DNA of 64,000 nt from Mesorhizobium muleiense (GTDB lineage: Bacteria > Pseudomonadota > Alphaproteobacteria > Rhizobiales > Rhizobiaceae). Position numbers and translations under genes: made by a program. Below the pieces are notes generated by a model. That model ran no database searches and was not told where the DNA came from. It saw only the letters and a list, made by a program, of their open reading frames with translations. This document shows, piece by piece, positions 37,007 through 46,544 of the stretch (positions within the stretch are counted from its first letter, which is position 1; each line of letters starts with the position of its first letter). Location of the stretch: NCBI RefSeq assembly GCF_900099905.1, contig NZ_FNEE01000011.1, positions 130,551 through 194,550 of the forward strand, in the 5' to 3' direction.

Positions 37007-37923
37007 TTAAAACGTCAGCTTGAAGCCGGCCGACAGGGTCAAGGCATAGAAGTCCATGCCAGCGCTATCCTTGTGGGCTCCTTGTTCGCCGGTCGCGATG
37101 CTGTAGGCCGTTTTCTAGCCTTTGTTGCGAAAATATTTGTCGACATTGCCGGCCAGGAAGACGCTGGCGCGGTCGGTCATCTGATAATCGATCTTGGCGC
37201 CGGCCGAGATGAACGGCACCGTGAAGAAGTCGTCCTCAAATCGCAGGCCGCGCCCCTCCTCGCGCAGCCAGTGATGGTCAACAGCGCTTGCATCAACGGT
37301 GAAGCCGCTGCGGAGCAGACCCGAGAGCGTCAAGTTCCCGAGCGTCGTGGTCGCTTTCGCGCCAAGGAACAGGCCGAAATAGCGCTGTTCGTAATCGATG
37401 ACCGGTTCGCCGTCCGGGAACTTGCCGCGATCCTCGCGAAAGCCGAAGCCGTCCCCACTCTATATGTACGAACCGCCATAGGCCTTCCACTTCATGTTGG
37501 TGTATTTGAAGCCACCATGAAGGTTGATAACCGTGGCATCGTTGATCACGAAGTCTGGGCCTGCTGCCATGTCAAGGTTGATGTAGCGGTCAAGGCGGGT
37601 GTCGGGGTGGATTGACTGATCCGACCAATCCTGTCCGGCAATACGCCGTTGGCTGAGATGGTCCAGTTCTTCCAGACCTCGGCCTTTAGCCCGGTGGTCA
37701 GAACCGGCGCGCCGGTTTCCCAGATCAATTTGCTGATACGATTGCCCACTTCGTCGTAGAAAAGCTCGTTGCCCTTTAGCCAGGTGTAGCCAACGCCACC
37801 AAGAAACACGACGCTCTTGTCGGGCGCTGAATAGGTGGTCGAATGCGCCGCCATGGCGATGGTCGACGATGTGCAGAACGTGCCGAAAGCAAGAATTGCA
37901 AATGCTGATGTGCAGCGATTCAT
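37007..37923 (-). pseudogene. Omptin-family outer-membrane protease, frameshifted
   Basis: From ATG 37923 (GAGGAGG upstream) a signal peptide (TSAFAILAFGTFCTSSTIAM) is followed by GGVGYTWLKGNELFYDEVGN and the omptin-like beta-barrel sequence KLIWETGAPVLTTGLKAEVW. The next strands are in other frames: DWSDQSIHPDTRLDRYINLD, INLHGGFKYTNMKWKAYGG, FGLFLGAKATTTLGNLTLSG, then VDHHWLREEGRGLRFEDD (equivalent to the catalytic Asp-His pair region). A TAG near 37118 interrupts the last strand, which ends YALTLSAGFKLTF. At least three lesions are present. Omptins cleave surface peptides; their presence in a rhizobium is unusual. Confidence 0.7.
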
Positions 37924-38124
37924 GGGGCCTCCTCGGGACATCCGTTGGTGATCTTTCGTTGAACGATGGCGGCTCACAGCGCCCGTTCGCAGGCGTTGTT
38001 TGTCGCGGCGACCATTGCTGGGCATTGGTGCAAAGACGTTGAACTCCGATGCGATGTCCGGGACGGCTTTGGTCATTGCCCTTTGTCTGGTGCGCTGCAT
38101 AGAACGGCTTGGTCCGCCCACTAC

Positions 38125-38485
38125 CGCGTTGCCGGGCCATATAAGAGATTTGGCCCGACGCGAGAGGCGGCACTCGTGGCCAGAGAACGGGATCGCACCG
38201 GCCGCCACGCTGTCAAAATGCCGAAGTTGGTGATCCGGCACGACGCTTAGCTTCTTCCCGCTCTTTGGCGATGAAGCGTTCCAGCGTGTGAATCTTGAGC
38301 ACACCTGAAATCACTTCGCCGCCGAGAACCAACGCCGGCGTGACGTTGATGTACAGCTCCTTGGCGAGCGCGCAATTGCGCTCGAGGACGTTTTCGATGG
38401 CGCGGTCTTCCATGTCCCGCTTGAGCTGCTCAACCTCGAGGCCAACGTGTCGTGCGATAGTCAAGATGTCGAATTCGCTGAGCTG
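38125..38485. repeat. 361-bp dispersed repeat (dsbA 3' segment), copy 1
   Basis: This segment is nearly identical to 51162-51522, starting at CGCGTTGCCGGGCCATATAA and ending in CTGAGCTG. It carries the 3' half of a DsbA-type gene plus downstream DNA. Divergence is only a few percent, so the duplication is recent relative to the surrounding decay. Confidence 0.92.
38213..38485 (-). pseudogene. DsbA-family thiol oxidoreductase, C-terminal fragment
   Basis: The fragment reads LTIARHVGLEVEQLKRDMED, AKELYINVTPALVLGGEVIS and LEKFIAKERE-like sequence to the stop at 38213 (AGSPTSAF end). The CxxC active site is missing because the copy starts at the repeat boundary. The longer copy is at 51251-51958. 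This shorter copy keeps what is probably the original stop codon. Confidence 0.85.
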
Positions 38486-38543
38486 CGCGACCGCTCCGGG
38501 ACGTGGGACTTTCAGTAAGCGCCCCGAACCAGCCTATTTCCTT

Positions 38544-39548
38544 TCACAGCCAACCGCGCCGCTTGAAAAAGAGATACGGAACCACGGCGGAGAGCACCAT
38601 CAGACCCAGCGCAAAAGGATAGCCCAGAAGCCATTTTAGCTCGGGCATGGCATCGAAGTTCATGCCGTAGATCGAGGCAACCAGCGTCGGCGGCAAAAAC
38701 ACGACGGCAGCGACCGAGAAAATCTTGATGATCTGGTTCTGCTCCAGATTGATGAGACCCAGCGTCGCGTCCAGCAGGAAGTTGATCTTGTTGGACAGGA
38801 AGGTCGCATGGTCGCTGAGGAACGTGGCATCGCGCTGGACGAGCTTGATACGTTGCCGGATTTCCTTCTGCAACTTGCGACCGGACGACGCGACTGCCCA
38901 GCTGGTCGAGTCACTCGCGCTATGGTAGGAGACGAGCCGCGCGATGCTCACGAGACTCTCCTGAATTTTCGTCAGCAGCTCACCCTTCCGGCCGATTCGC
39001 TCGACAAGGGATTGAAGGTTGCGTGTTTTCTTCGAGGCGCTCGGAGACGTGTTGCGAAAAATTTCGCGTGAGAGTGCATCAATCTCGTCGCCGATGCGCT
39101 CAAGCGTGTCGGCCGCGCGGTCGATGATCGCTTCGATCAGACCCAGCATCACCAATTCGCCGGACGTGCAGGGAGGGCCGCTAGTACGCTGTGCTTTCGC
39201 CGCATAGATCAAGAACGGCTTCGGTTCGGCGTGGCGGACAGTGACGAGCGTCTGGCCCTTGATAACGAAGGTAACCGGCGCTTTGACAGGGTCCTCGCCC
39301 TCGATATTCGCGACCGCGGTGATCGTCATGAACTCGGCGCCGTCTTCATGATAAAGACGGTCCGACAACTCGATTTCCGCCATCTCGTCGCGCGTCGGGA
39401 TATCAATGGCCAGATGCGCCTTAACAAGCTTCACTTCCTCAACAGTCGGGTTGAGGAGGTCGAGCCAGAGAGCACCGAGAGCTTCGGCCTCCGGCAAGCC
39501 GTCAATTGCTGTCAGATGGCCGTTCTGGCCCGTGTAGATGCGCAGCAT
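38544..39548 (-). CDS. corA: CorA-family magnesium transporter
   Basis: The product is 334 residues, complete. A cytoplasmic N-terminal domain (LGALWLDLLNPTVEEVKLVK, DEMAEIELSDRLYHEDGAEF) is followed by a long helical stalk and two C-terminal membrane helices. The pore signature YGMNF near residue 290 precedes the last helix (LLGYPFALGLMVLSAVVPYL), and the protein ends in the basic motif FKRRGWL. It forms a pentameric Mg2+/Co2+/Ni2+ channel in the inner membrane. ATG 39548 gives the standard start MLRIYTGQNG. It is an intact housekeeping-type gene among remnants. Confidence 0.95.
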   Translation of the reverse strand: MLRIYTGQNGHLTAIDGLPEAEALGALWLDLLNPTVEEVKLVKAHLAIDIPTRDEMAEIELSDRLYHEDGAEFMTITAVANIEGEDPVKAPVTFVIKGQTLVTVRHAEPKPFLIYAAKAQRTSGPPCTSGELVMLGLIEAIIDRAADTLERIGDEIDALSREIFRNTSPSASKKTRNLQSLVERIGRKGELLTKIQESLVSIARLVSYHSASDSTSWAVASSGRKLQKEIRQRIKLVQRDATFLSDHATFLSNKINFLLDATLGLINLEQNQIIKIFSVAAVVFLPPTLVASIYGMNFDAMPELKWLLGYPFALGLMVLSAVVPYLFFKRRGWL

Positions 39549-39594
39549 TTATGGCCCCTTCGGCAAGGCAGTATGCCGCCCGCGGAGCCTTTCC

Positions 39595-40322
39595 GTAACC
39601 GGGGCTGAAGCGCTCTACACTGATCTCGGTCATTTTGGCCGCCGGCCGATTGTGCTGGCTTGGCTGGCGATCGCATTTCCGTGCCTGCTGCTTAGCTATT
39701 TCGGGCAGGGCGCGTTCGTTCTTTCCCGAGGCGGGACGATCTGACATCCATTCTTCGAGATGACCACGGCTGGACGTTGGTGCCGATGGTGGTGATGGCT
39801 ACGGCGGCAACTGTGATCGCCAGCCAGGTCGTGATTCCGGCGCTTATTCACTTGTGCGACAGGCCGTCCAACTCAACATGCTTCCGCGCTTCGAAATCCG
39901 GCATACATCCGAAATGCAATTCGGGCAGATATACCTGCCGCGCGTCAACCTGCTGCTCGCATGGTCGGTCATGTTGCGGTCATCGGCTTTGGTGAGTCCA
40001 GCGCCCTCCCGTCAGCCTATGGCATATCGGTCACGGGCGAAATGGTTGTGACGACAATCCTGCTCCACGTCGTGATGAGGCGTATCTGGAGGTGGACGCT
40101 CCTCCCGGCGCTCGGCCTTGCGCTCGTCTTCGGGTGGTCGATGTCGGCTTCTTCTCGGCGAATATCATGAAAGTGCTCGACGGCGGCTGGGTCTCAATCC
40201 TTGTCGCCGGCGTGTGGTCGTGATGACTTGGGTTCGCGGAACCCGCCTCCTCTTCGAGAAGTCCCGCAAGAGCGAAGTCCCGCTCGATTTGGTTGCCGAG
40301 CAGATGACTGCCAAGGTGCCGT
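39595..40322 (+). pseudogene. kup: Kup potassium transporter fragment
   Basis: Across frames the internal part of Kup is readable: VTGAEALYTDLGHFGRRPIV, AIAFPCLLLSYFGQGAFVLS, LVPMVVMATAATVIASQVVI, LNMLPRFEIRHTSEMQFGQI, ASAYGISVTGEMVVTTILLH and KSEVPLDLVAEQMTAKVP. Both ends are missing: the 5' end is cut near the divergent corA and the 3' end stops where the IS256-like element begins. Several frameshifts are present. Confidence 0.88.
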
Positions 40323-40328
40323 CGCGGG

Positions 40329-41740
40329 AGTGGTTGGAATTGTGAGTTGGCGTAGTCTCCGGGGTGTCAACCTCGAATCATCCGGCCTTGCGGTGCCGGA
40401 CAGGAGACTACGCCATGACAAGGACTACCATGAAAGCCGAAGCCGTTCATCCGGGGGATGAGGCGACGAGCTATCTTTTCGACAACTGGTTTGATCCGAT
40501 CGAAGCTGGCCTGCGCGAGCGGGTGCGCGGCTTCATCGAGACGATGCTCGAGACCGAGTTGGAAGCGGTGCTTGCCCGTCCCCGTTATGGCCGGCAGCCG
40601 GCGGCGCGCCAGTGATGAGACCACCGGTGTCGCCGGCCACCGCCACGGCAGCCGGACGCGCACGCTGACGGGGATCTTCGGCACCACTGAGATCACGGTT
40701 CCGCGGGCGCGCCTCGATGTCGACGAGGACAAGACGGTGGAATGGAGGAGCAAGGCTCTGCGCGCCTATCAGCGGCGCACGAAGGCCGCCGACGCACTGA
40801 TCGCGTCGAGCTACCTGGCGGGCACGAACACGCGACGCGTCCGTCGTGCGCTTGCCGCCTTGTTCGGCGGCGCGATCGGCAAGGACGTCGTCAGCCGCAC
40901 CTGGCGCAAGGTGAAGACGGACTGGGACGCCTGGAAGGGTCGCTCGCTGGCCGACGAGCCCGATCGTGCGCCTGATCCTCGACGGGACGGTGGTTCGTGT
41001 CAGGCTCGACCGCAAGGCGACCTCGATCCCGCTGCTCGTTGTCATCGGCGTGCGCGCGGACGGCCACAAGATCCTGCTCGCGGTCAAGAACATGGGCGGC
41101 GAGACGACCGAGGCCTGGCGGGCGATCCTCGACGATCTCGTCGCACGCGGCCTCCGCCGCCCTGAGTTCCTCATCGTCGACGGCGCACCCGGCTTGGACG
41201 GGGCGATCGCTGGGCTGTGGGACGGGGTGCCGGTTCAAAGATGCACGGTTCACAAGCACCGCAACCTGCTCGCCCACGCTCCCGAGCGCCTGCACAAGGA
41301 GATCAGCGCCGATTACACCGACATGATCTACGCGGCCACGCCGGAGGAGATCGAGAGCCGCCGCAAGGCGTTCCTGCGCAAATGGCGGCTCAAGTGCCGG
41401 GCGGTGGCCGACAGCCTGGAGGAGGCCGGTGAGCGCCTCTTCGCCTTCACGCGCCTGCCGCCGAGCCAGTGGAAAAGCGCACCAGAACTACAAACGCGAT
41501 TGAGCGTCTGCATGAAGAGTTCAAGCGGCGCATCAAGACCCAGACCGTGCTGCCTTCGGCCGAAACCGCGGCAATGTTGTTCTGGGCGTTGATTGCGTCC
41601 GGCGAAATCTCGATGCGAAAAATCGACGGATGGCACACGCTCCCCGCCAAGCCACTCGATCAGCAGATTGACCTCGCCGCATGAACCGATAACCTCAATT
41701 TGCCGGAGGCTGCTCCGCCAAATTCCAACACGATCCGCTA
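40329..41740 (+). mobile_element. IS256-family element with decayed transposase
   Basis: The element lies between the kup fragment and the second M16 remnant. Its ends carry imperfect inverted repeats (GTTGGAATT near 40333 and, on the other strand, GTTGGAATTTGGCGGAGC from about 41736). It is about 1.4 kb, the usual size for this family. No target duplication could be recognised because both neighbours are broken genes. End positions are approximate. Confidence 0.7.
40415..41684 (+). pseudogene. IS256-family (mutator-type) transposase, frameshifted
   Basis: ATG 40415 (AGGAG upstream) starts a frame ending at 40615. The protein continues in a second frame (TLTGIFGTTEITVPRARLDV, AYQRRTKAADALIASSYLAG), a third (RLILDGTVVRVRLDRKATSI, FLIVDGAPGLDGAIAGLWDG, with DDE residues) and a fourth (RTTNAIERLHEEFKRRIKTQ, ending QQIDLAA at 41684). 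At least three frameshifts mean that it cannot be active. Confidence 0.88.
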
Positions 41741-41742
41741 CG

Positions 41743-42952
41743 GCACCGACTCCAGAGCCTTCTATGACAAATATTACACGCCCAGCAACGCCGTCCTGGT
41801 GGTGGCCGGCGATGTCGAGCCGGAAACGGTCAAGGCGCTGGCCGATAAGACGTAGGGAACCGTGCCGACGGCTCCTGGTCTAACCCGCATCCGCCCAGTC
41901 GAGCCGGAGCAAAACGCCAAGCGCACGGTGACGCTGACCGGCGTGCGCAATTCGGTGCCGCGCTTTTCCACGCAATGGATGGTGCCGTCCTATCATACGG
42001 CCGCACCCGGCGAGGCCGAGGCGCTCGACTGCTGGCCGACATCCTCGGCGGCGGGACCCGCAGCCGGCTATACCAGCAGTTTTCGACCGCATACGCGCCC
42101 AGCTTCTCTCCGAAATCATTGCCGATGAGCGCGAACCTCACGCGATCCCCGAGCTGGCCTGGCGGCGCGGACTCTACGGCACGCATCCGTATTCGAGACC
42201 GCCCAAGGGAGCCTGACCAGCGTAACGCCCGCCGATCTAAGCGCCTTCCACAAAGCCGCTTTCGCCCGCGACGGGCTGCATGTGGCGGTCGTAGGCGACA
42301 TAGATGCCAAAGCCCTGAGAGCAAGGCTCGACCAGCTGTTCGGCGATTTGCCTCAGAAACAGGCGCTCGCCCCCGTACCTGATGTCACCCCGAAGCGGCG
42401 AGCGGACGCAGGTCGCAACGCCCTCCCCCAGACTTCGCTCCAGCTGGCTTTTCCCGCCATGGGACGCAACGACCCGGAATTCTACGCGGGACAGCTGATG
42501 AACGATATAGTCGGAGGCTCACGATTTACCTCACGTCTGTTCCAGGAAGTGCGCGAAAAGCGCGGCCTTGCCTACGGTGTCTCGTCCAGCTTGGAAGACT
42601 ACCAGCCCAACATGCTTGTCGTGACGACGTCGACGCGCGCCGACAGGGCGGCCGAGACGCTCGACCTGATAAGACAACTAATCAAGGAGCTGGTGGACAC
42701 AGGCCCAACAGCGGCCGAACTCGAAGCGAGCAAGAAGTATCTGATCGGCGCCTATGCTATCGACAATCTGGGTTCCTCCAGGCCGATTTCCGCCACGCTT
42801 GTCGGGTTGCAGCTCGACAAACTCGGCATAGACTACATCCAGCGCCGCCCGGCCCTCATCGAGCAGGTGATCCTCGAGCAGGCAGGGCGGCGGCGAAGAA
42901 GCTGCTTTCGGCCGAGCCCGCGATTATGGGCGTTGGCCCGTGACAGCGAATA
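41743..42952 (+). pseudogene. M16 zinc protease remnant, copy B
   Basis: It starts abruptly at the IS256 edge with RAFYDKYYTPSNAVLVVAGD, continues RPVEPEQNAKRTVTLTG and PRFSTQWMVPSYHTAAPGEA, then has a large internal deletion near 42090. It resumes EIIADEREPHAIPELAWRRG and runs as one long frame from 42282 (VVGDIDAKALRARLDQLFGD, then REKRGLAYGVSSSLEDYQPN and KKYLIGAYAIDNLGSSRPIS). The HxxEH active site is absent. It is paralogous to copy A at 21856-24489. Confidence 0.9.
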
Positions 42953-43120
42953 ATCCCACGCTCTACAATAGCTGAAGGACTCGCCGACCTACGTGTGGCT
43001 GATCCGACTATGGTGTGGCAGAATGAACGCCTTGAGTTCTGCCTGCTCGCCCTCGCAGACCAGGTTCTCTCCCGTGGTTCGATTCCCGACCCGAGAACGC
43101 CGTCGTTCCGAGAAAGTATT

Positions 43121-43154
43121 CTAACATTCCGTATGCCAAATACGGGAAAGTTAG
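43121..43154. promoter_or_regulatory. Imperfect palindromic operator 1 upstream of the HipA-like fusion
   Basis: CTAACATTCCGTAT and ATACGGGAAAGTTAG form a near-perfect inverted repeat with a 5-base spacer. The right arm is repeated exactly in operator 2. The site lies 66-99 bases before the gene. Confidence 0.75.
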
Positions 43155-43185
43155 AAACTCTTGAATATGAAGCGGATTATGCTAG

Positions 43186-43212
43186 CTTTCCCGTATCTCA
43201 GATACGGGAAAG
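43186..43212. promoter_or_regulatory. Perfect palindromic operator 2 next to the start codon
   Basis: CTTTCCCGTATCT (43186-43198) and AGATACGGGAAAG (43200-43212) form a perfect 13-bp inverted repeat around one base, ending eight bases before the ATG at 43220. Binding here would block both promoter and ribosome site, as in autoregulated toxin-antitoxin operons. Confidence 0.85.
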
Positions 43213-43219
43213 TTAGAAA

Positions 43220-45058
43220 ATGGCCCTTCACCTCGTTGGGGAAAACATCGATAAAACCCGCAGCCACTATCAGGCTGAAACGGGCAAGCTCGTCCAGCTA
43301 ATGCGCGGCATCTATGTCGATGCCGGGGAGGATATCGAGGCCACGATACTCAAGCACGCCGTCCGCATCGCCAAATACCTGTATCCGAACGCTTACCTCT
43401 CGGCGGCGAGCGCTGTGCTTCTCGGCCCGACCCGGGATGGCCGCCTGTTCCTGAGCGGGCGACGAATACAGCGCAGGCGCTTGCGCTTGCTGGAAATCAT
43501 TCAGAACGCAGCTCCCGACCACCCATCAGTCGCTCAAGCGATTGTCGATGATGGAATGGGAGAATTCCGGATCGACGTCTCCTCGATGCGCCAGCGCTTC
43601 CTCGAAGCTTTCCGCCTGCGCAGCGAACACGCGGCATCCATCGGCGAGACGATGCGCGAGGCAATCGCGAACCGCCTCATAGAACAATACGGCAGCGCCC
43701 AGGGCGCTGCCGACGCGACATGGGCGCTTGCCCGCGCGAACCAGTGGTATCGCGAGGGCGAGCACGCCGAGCGCTTTTTCCTCCGCCCTCCACTGACCAC
43801 AGAACCGGCACGCAACGGAGCCGCGCTCGATCTGATCGTGGCGTGGCACGGCGCTCCGCTCGGAAATCTCACACATGATGGTTTTGAGTGGCGCTGGAAT
43901 GCAGACGATCAGGGCCCGCCACTTGTTCGCCAGACCACGCCGGGCAAGCTCCCTCCTTTCATTCTGTCGCTGCTGCCTGAAGGCTGGCTTGAGTCAGTGT
44001 TGAACGACCGCGACGAGCGCGCGACGCTACGCTCGGGCAAACGCTACATGTCCAACATCACCATCGTCGAGCGTGCGAGCGATCTCTCCGCCCTGCCGCC
44101 CGACATCCTGTTAACCCGGCTCAATGGCTTCACTAGAAACACTGTCTTCACTGGCCAGTATGCAGGGCCGGGTCGCGGCGACCTGGAGCAGAGTTTCGAA
44201 CGCAATCTCGCGCAGATATTCGAGCGTACTGATACGCCTCGCCTTTCGGGTGTTCAGATCAAAGCGCCTATGTTCCTCAGTGCGGATGGCACCCTCTCTC
44301 CCAGTATCGGCCGGCCTTTTACCCACATTCTCAAACCTGCGGGTACGGGCGGATTTGAGGCCCTGCCAGTTATCGAATGGCAGTCGCTCGCTTTGGGCAG
44401 CGCGGCCGGTTTCAAGACGCCCGCGACAGCGCTCGTCCCGATGCCTGACGGGATGCCTCCGGCGCTACTCGTGGAGCGGTTCGATATCAGAACGAGCCTC
44501 GAGGACAAACACCTGCTCGCGCTTGAGGACTTCTGCTCGGTACTTGGCGTGCCCACCGAAGCAAAATACGACGGCACGATGGAGCGCATCGCGCGGGCAC
44601 TAAGGCCGCTATCGACCTCTCCCGAAGAAGACGTCCTGCTTGTCCTGAAGCGATCCTTATTCGCCTGGCTGATCGCCGATGGCGACATGCACCTGAAGAA
44701 CATGGCACTGCTGGAAATCGCAGAGCCCGGCAGCACGCAATTCAGCTCAGTTCGCATGGCTCCGCTCTACGACGCGGTCACGACTCGCGTGTTTCCACGC
44801 CTCGAAAAAGACCGGATGGCCCTCAAGCTGAACGGCAAGGACGATCGTCTGCGGCGCGCCGACTTCAAGGCTTTCGCGAGCACGGCTGGCCTCAAGGCAG
44901 CCGATGCGGATACCAGCATCGACGATCTTGTTGCAGCCCTCTCACGCGCGCTCAACCACCTCGAATTGCCGCCGCCTCTATCAGACGGCTCTCAAGGCGC
45001 GAAGATGGCGGAGCAAATGCGCGCGATTGTCCACGAACGCATCGAAGGGTTTGCATAG
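43220..45058 (+). CDS. AbiEi-like/HipA fusion protein (single-polypeptide toxin-antitoxin candidate)
   Basis: This 612-residue protein is much longer than HipA (about 440). Residues about 15-200 resemble the AbiEi antitoxin (GKLVQLMRGIYVDAGED, ILKHAVRIAKYLYPNAYLSA). Residues about 203-612 are a HipA kinase: N-subdomain LDLIVAWHGAPLGNLTHDGF, loop LSGVQIKAP (342-350), ATP-binding HILKPAG, LLVERFDIR, catalytic loop ADGDMHLKN (Asp489, Asn494) and PLYDAV (Asp518). No separate antitoxin gene precedes it; instead two palindromes abut the start. The antitoxin, and perhaps operator-binding, role of the N-terminal part is inference. The block sits between the M16 and gabD remnants. Confidence 0.8.
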   Translation: MALHLVGENIDKTRSHYQAETGKLVQLMRGIYVDAGEDIEATILKHAVRIAKYLYPNAYLSAASAVLLGPTRDGRLFLSGRRIQRRRLRLLEIIQNAAPDHPSVAQAIVDDGMGEFRIDVSSMRQRFLEAFRLRSEHAASIGETMREAIANRLIEQYGSAQGAADATWALARANQWYREGEHAERFFLRPPLTTEPARNGAALDLIVAWHGAPLGNLTHDGFEWRWNADDQGPPLVRQTTPGKLPPFILSLLPEGWLESVLNDRDERATLRSGKRYMSNITIVERASDLSALPPDILLTRLNGFTRNTVFTGQYAGPGRGDLEQSFERNLAQIFERTDTPRLSGVQIKAPMFLSADGTLSPSIGRPFTHILKPAGTGGFEALPVIEWQSLALGSAAGFKTPATALVPMPDGMPPALLVERFDIRTSLEDKHLLALEDFCSVLGVPTEAKYDGTMERIARALRPLSTSPEEDVLLVLKRSLFAWLIADGDMHLKNMALLEIAEPGSTQFSSVRMAPLYDAVTTRVFPRLEKDRMALKLNGKDDRLRRADFKAFASTAGLKAADADTSIDDLVAALSRALNHLELPPPLSDGSQGAKMAEQMRAIVHERIEGFA

Positions 45059-45264
45059 ATGATCGATCTAACTGATACGCCGGTTTCCATGGACCGCACT
45101 TCCCAGCCGTGATGGGCGAGACCGCCCCGACAAAGCTTGGCAAGGGCTCGAAAGTTCAGGCTAATGATAGATGCTCAGTGGAGGGCCTATTTTCTAGCGC
45201 CGGCGACGTAACCGCTCGATCGTCTGCACAATCCCTCCGGGCGTCGGCTGGCGCAGTCGATGCG

Positions 45265-45833
45265 GTCGAGATCTCTGCTCGTCGTGGCAATGTTCACGGT
45301 GGTCTTTTTGGAGATCCATCCATTCCAGGACGGCAATGGAAGGCTATCGCGTTCTGACGACGCTTCTGCTGATGCGCAGTGGCTATGCTTATGTGCCTTA
45401 CTCTTCGCTCGAAAGCGTGATCGAGAACAGCAAGGAGGGCTACTATCTGGCGCTTCGGCAAACTCAAAAAACGATCCGCAGTCCGAGGCCTAATTGGCAG
45501 CGCTGGGCTGTTTATTTCCTGCGCGCTCTTCAGCAGCAAAAGCAGCGGCTTGAGAAGAAAATCGAGCGCGAGCGTCTCGTGCTCGGTACGCTTCCGGAAT
45601 TCTCCCTTCAACTAGTTGAAGCCCTCAAGGAGCGCGGGCGAATGACCATTGGCGAGATCGTCAACCTGACCGGTGCAAACCGGAACACCGTCAAAAAACA
45701 TGTGGCAACCCTGGTCGAAATAAACCATCTAGCCCCAACATGGAACCGGCAAGGGAACGTGGTTTGGCAGACGTTAACACAGACTACTTTATGTGATTCA
45801 ACCCACGAAACGCACCACGTCCATTTACTTTGA
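45265..45833 (+). pseudogene. Fic-domain protein, truncated and frameshifted
   Basis: The Fic core motif HPFQDGNGRLSR is visible at about 45313-45350, in frame with VVAMFTVVFLEI before it. A one-base loss just after it moves the rest (VLTTLLLMRSGYAYVPYSSL, KTIRSPRPNWQRWAVYFLRA, and a C-terminal winged helix RMTIGEIVNLTGANRNTVKK) into the frame ending at 45833. The N-terminal half with the inhibitory helix is not found. Fic enzymes transfer AMP to target proteins; this copy should be inactive. Confidence 0.85.
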
Positions 45834-46544
45834 ACACAATATGATAAGGAACACTCTTTCCGAGCTTAAGCCCCCGGGCAAAAAGTTTTCGAGGGGTGGT
45901 TGCCGCCGCCCTCAGTGCAATTAACCGGTATTGAGTTCCAGCTTGCCAGCAGCGGTTATCAGCGTGGCGTCGATGGCAAGTCCTCCTTTGAAGGCGGTCG
46001 CATTCGAGGGGAATGCTCTACAGGGACGACCCGCCGTAAACGACGCTCTTTCGAAAATCCCCGACCTCTTCCACCACAACGACCCCCCTTCTCGTTTTTT
46101 GGGGCGCGACCTGCACGGTCCCGAGCCCAGCTGGCAGATGATCTGCGTGCCTACGGTCGCAAAGAAGGCATCACCGTGCTGATTCTCGATTGTGGTCCCT
46201 TTTGATTTTCCACGCCCGTTTGTGGCGCTCGCGATGGGGGGCGGCAAGATCGAGGACTTTTGAAAGCAATTTCAATCCGATGATGCTCAAAAAAGGCATT
46301 TGGCTGCACTGCTGCTATTCGGACCGATGGCCGGTACGCGCGGTCGGGAAGCCGATGTCCATTGTTCAGTTTGCACCTGATGAGAACCGCAAGCCATCGA
46401 CCAGAAGCGTTCAAGAATTCTCCCTTTCAAGTTGAGTGGATGGTCTACCAGCCGTATGGCCGAGGCCCTATAAGGACCCGCAGGTGCGGAGTACACGCCG
46501 AGGCTCTGCCGATTATACATATCAGCTGCCTTTGAGAGGAACCC
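45834..46544. other. Unassigned stretch between fic and gabD remnants
   Basis: Frames on both strands are open for 80-110 codons around 45900-46414, but I do not recognise a product. From 46436 it matches the region before gabD copy A. Confidence 0.35.

Noticed and set aside
43068..43090. A tRNA T-arm-like GGTTCGATTCC
   Set aside because: The flanking stem does not pair, and no anticodon or acceptor arm can be formed upstream.
42995..43216. A 73-codon frame before the AbiEi-HipA gene as a possible antitoxin
   Set aside because: It runs through both palindromes, which dictate its residues, and has no helix-turn-helix or family likeness.
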